Shown in pieces: positions 63,281 through 64,000 of a stretch of 64,000 nt of DNA. Numbering within the stretch: position 1 is the stretch's first letter; each line of letters begins with the position of its first letter. Source of the DNA: Robbsia betulipollinis (GTDB taxonomy: Bacteria > Pseudomonadota > Gammaproteobacteria > Burkholderiales > Burkholderiaceae); NCBI RefSeq assembly GCF_026624755.1, contig NZ_JAPMXC010000001.1, positions 1,345,219 through 1,409,218 of the forward strand. The letters are read 5' to 3'. A program made the position numbers and the translations under genes. The notes beneath the pieces are model-generated. The model had not been told where the DNA came from. It saw only the letters and a program-made list of their open reading frames with translations, and made no database searches.

Positions 63281-64000
63281 CTACTTCAGTGGATGGTGCG
63301 CGGTCTCGCGCATGCCGAGTACGACTGCGCCGGATACCAGGGCCGCGGCAATCAGGTAATAGGTGGGTGCGATCGAAGAACCGGTCTTCTGGATCAGCGC
63401 GGTGGCGATGAACGGGGCGAAGCCGCCGAAGATGGCCGTCGCGAGGCTATAGCCGATCGACAGCAACGTGGTGCGCGAGCGCGTCGGGAACAGTTCGCAC
63501 AGCGCCGATGGCGCGGCGCCCGAGAACGCGGCGATGAACAGGTTGAACACGATCTGGATTGCGAGCACGGTGGCAAAGCCCGGACGACCCAGGATCACGC
63601 TGAACAGCGGATAGCTGAGTACCACGAAGGCCGCGCAGCACGCCAGCAGCAGGGGTCTGCGTCCGATGCGATCGGACAGCCAGCCGCACAACGGCGTAAC
63701 CAGCACCAGCGCGACAAGCGCGATCGAGTTCGACGCCAACGCTTGCGACTGGCTGAGGCCGGCCTGCTTGGTGAGGAATGTCGGCATGTAGGACAGCATC
63801 ACGTAATACGACACGGTCCAGATGATGGTGAAGCCGAACGCCGTCGCCATCATTTTCAGCGGCGAGACGCGCTCCGTGGGCGCGACCTCCGGTTCCTGCT
63901 GCGCGCGCTGGAAGGCCGGCGTTTCTTCGAGCGTGCGTCGCATGTAGACGCCGACCACCAGCAGGAGGCCGCCGAGCAGGAACGGCAGACGCCAGGCCCA
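63281..64000 (-). CDS. MFS metabolite:proton symporter (5' end outside window)
   Basis: About 240 C-terminal codons of an MHS-type major facilitator. The frame is open to the end of the window (WAWRLPFLLGGLLLVVGVY at the edge). The conserved second-half loop is GWLSDRIGRRP, and RRTLEETPAF follows helix 6, as in the KgtP/ProP group. The visible part has six helices. It is the first visible gene of the minus-strand operon and probably imports the compound processed by the downstream enzymes. Confidence 0.88.
   Translation of the reverse strand, partial: WAWRLPFLLGGLLLVVGVYMRRTLEETPAFQRAQQEPEVAPTERVSPLKMMATAFGFTIIWTVSYYVMLSYMPTFLTKQAGLSQSQALASNSIALVALVLVTPLCGWLSDRIGRRPLLLACCAAFVVLSYPLFSVILGRPGFATVLAIQIVFNLFIAAFSGAAPSALCELFPTRSRTTLLSIGYSLATAIFGGFAPFIATALIQKTGSSIAPTYYLIAAALVSGAVVLGMRETAHHPLK

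Overview
The window looks like part of a secondary replicon (chromid or megaplasmid) of a high-GC betaproteobacterium of the Burkholderiaceae, most likely Burkholderia sensu lato. The grounds are the replication block (a TrfA-like initiator, ParA/ParB pairs and a large tyrosine recombinase), an ACC deaminase with its Lrp-type activator, and IS407-like and other IS3-family insertion sequence remnants. The species cannot be told from the sequence alone. No rRNA, tRNA or CRISPR array was found.

Layout. 1-4.7 kb: the end of a FIST-domain chemoreceptor, a two-component pair and an aldehyde dehydrogenase. 5-15.4 kb: the maintenance region, made of a large integrase, four identical 18-bp parS-like palindromes, parB1/parA1 (minus strand), a divergent TrfA-like repA, an iteron/DnaA-box origin, and a second, different parA2/parB2 pair flanked by its own palindromes. 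A truncated serine hydrolase marks the edge of this block. 15.4-34.9 kb: metabolic and transport cargo, namely an ABC exporter, a quinone oxidoreductase, PoxB, a UbiB-like pseudokinase, a tightly packed GMC oxidoreductase-DoxX-cupin-lactonase-VOC operon, a CopC-like protein, a frameshifted MFS transporter, an AhpD-like protein, an exported argininosuccinate-lyase-like enzyme and an amidohydrolase/MFS pair.

35.1-41.2 kb is a decay zone. A glutathione/peptide-type ABC ATPase has lost its 5' end and carries an in-frame TAG. A solute-binding protein is joined to a piece of an M81 peptidase, an amidohydrolase has no usable start codon, and a GNAT gene is cut short. Intact cobF, a second CopC-like gene and a PH-domain gene sit within it. 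41.4-48.0 kb is a complete cydABX-cydDC set for cytochrome bd oxidase under a perfect FNR/Anr-type box. 48.0-51.1 kb holds acdS (ACC deaminase) with divergent acdR and a downstream MFS transporter.

52-60.5 kb is an island: an internally deleted IS3-family element, a 1197-residue autotransporter, several insertion sequence fragments, a hybrid sensor kinase and another insertion sequence tail. 60.5-64 kb is a minus-strand catabolic operon (polysaccharide deacetylase, SDR, ketopantoate-reductase-like enzyme, MFS transporter) that runs off the window. The cargo as a whole (ACC deaminase, adhesin, cytochrome bd, many small-molecule transporters) suits a plant- or host-associated lifestyle, which is inference.
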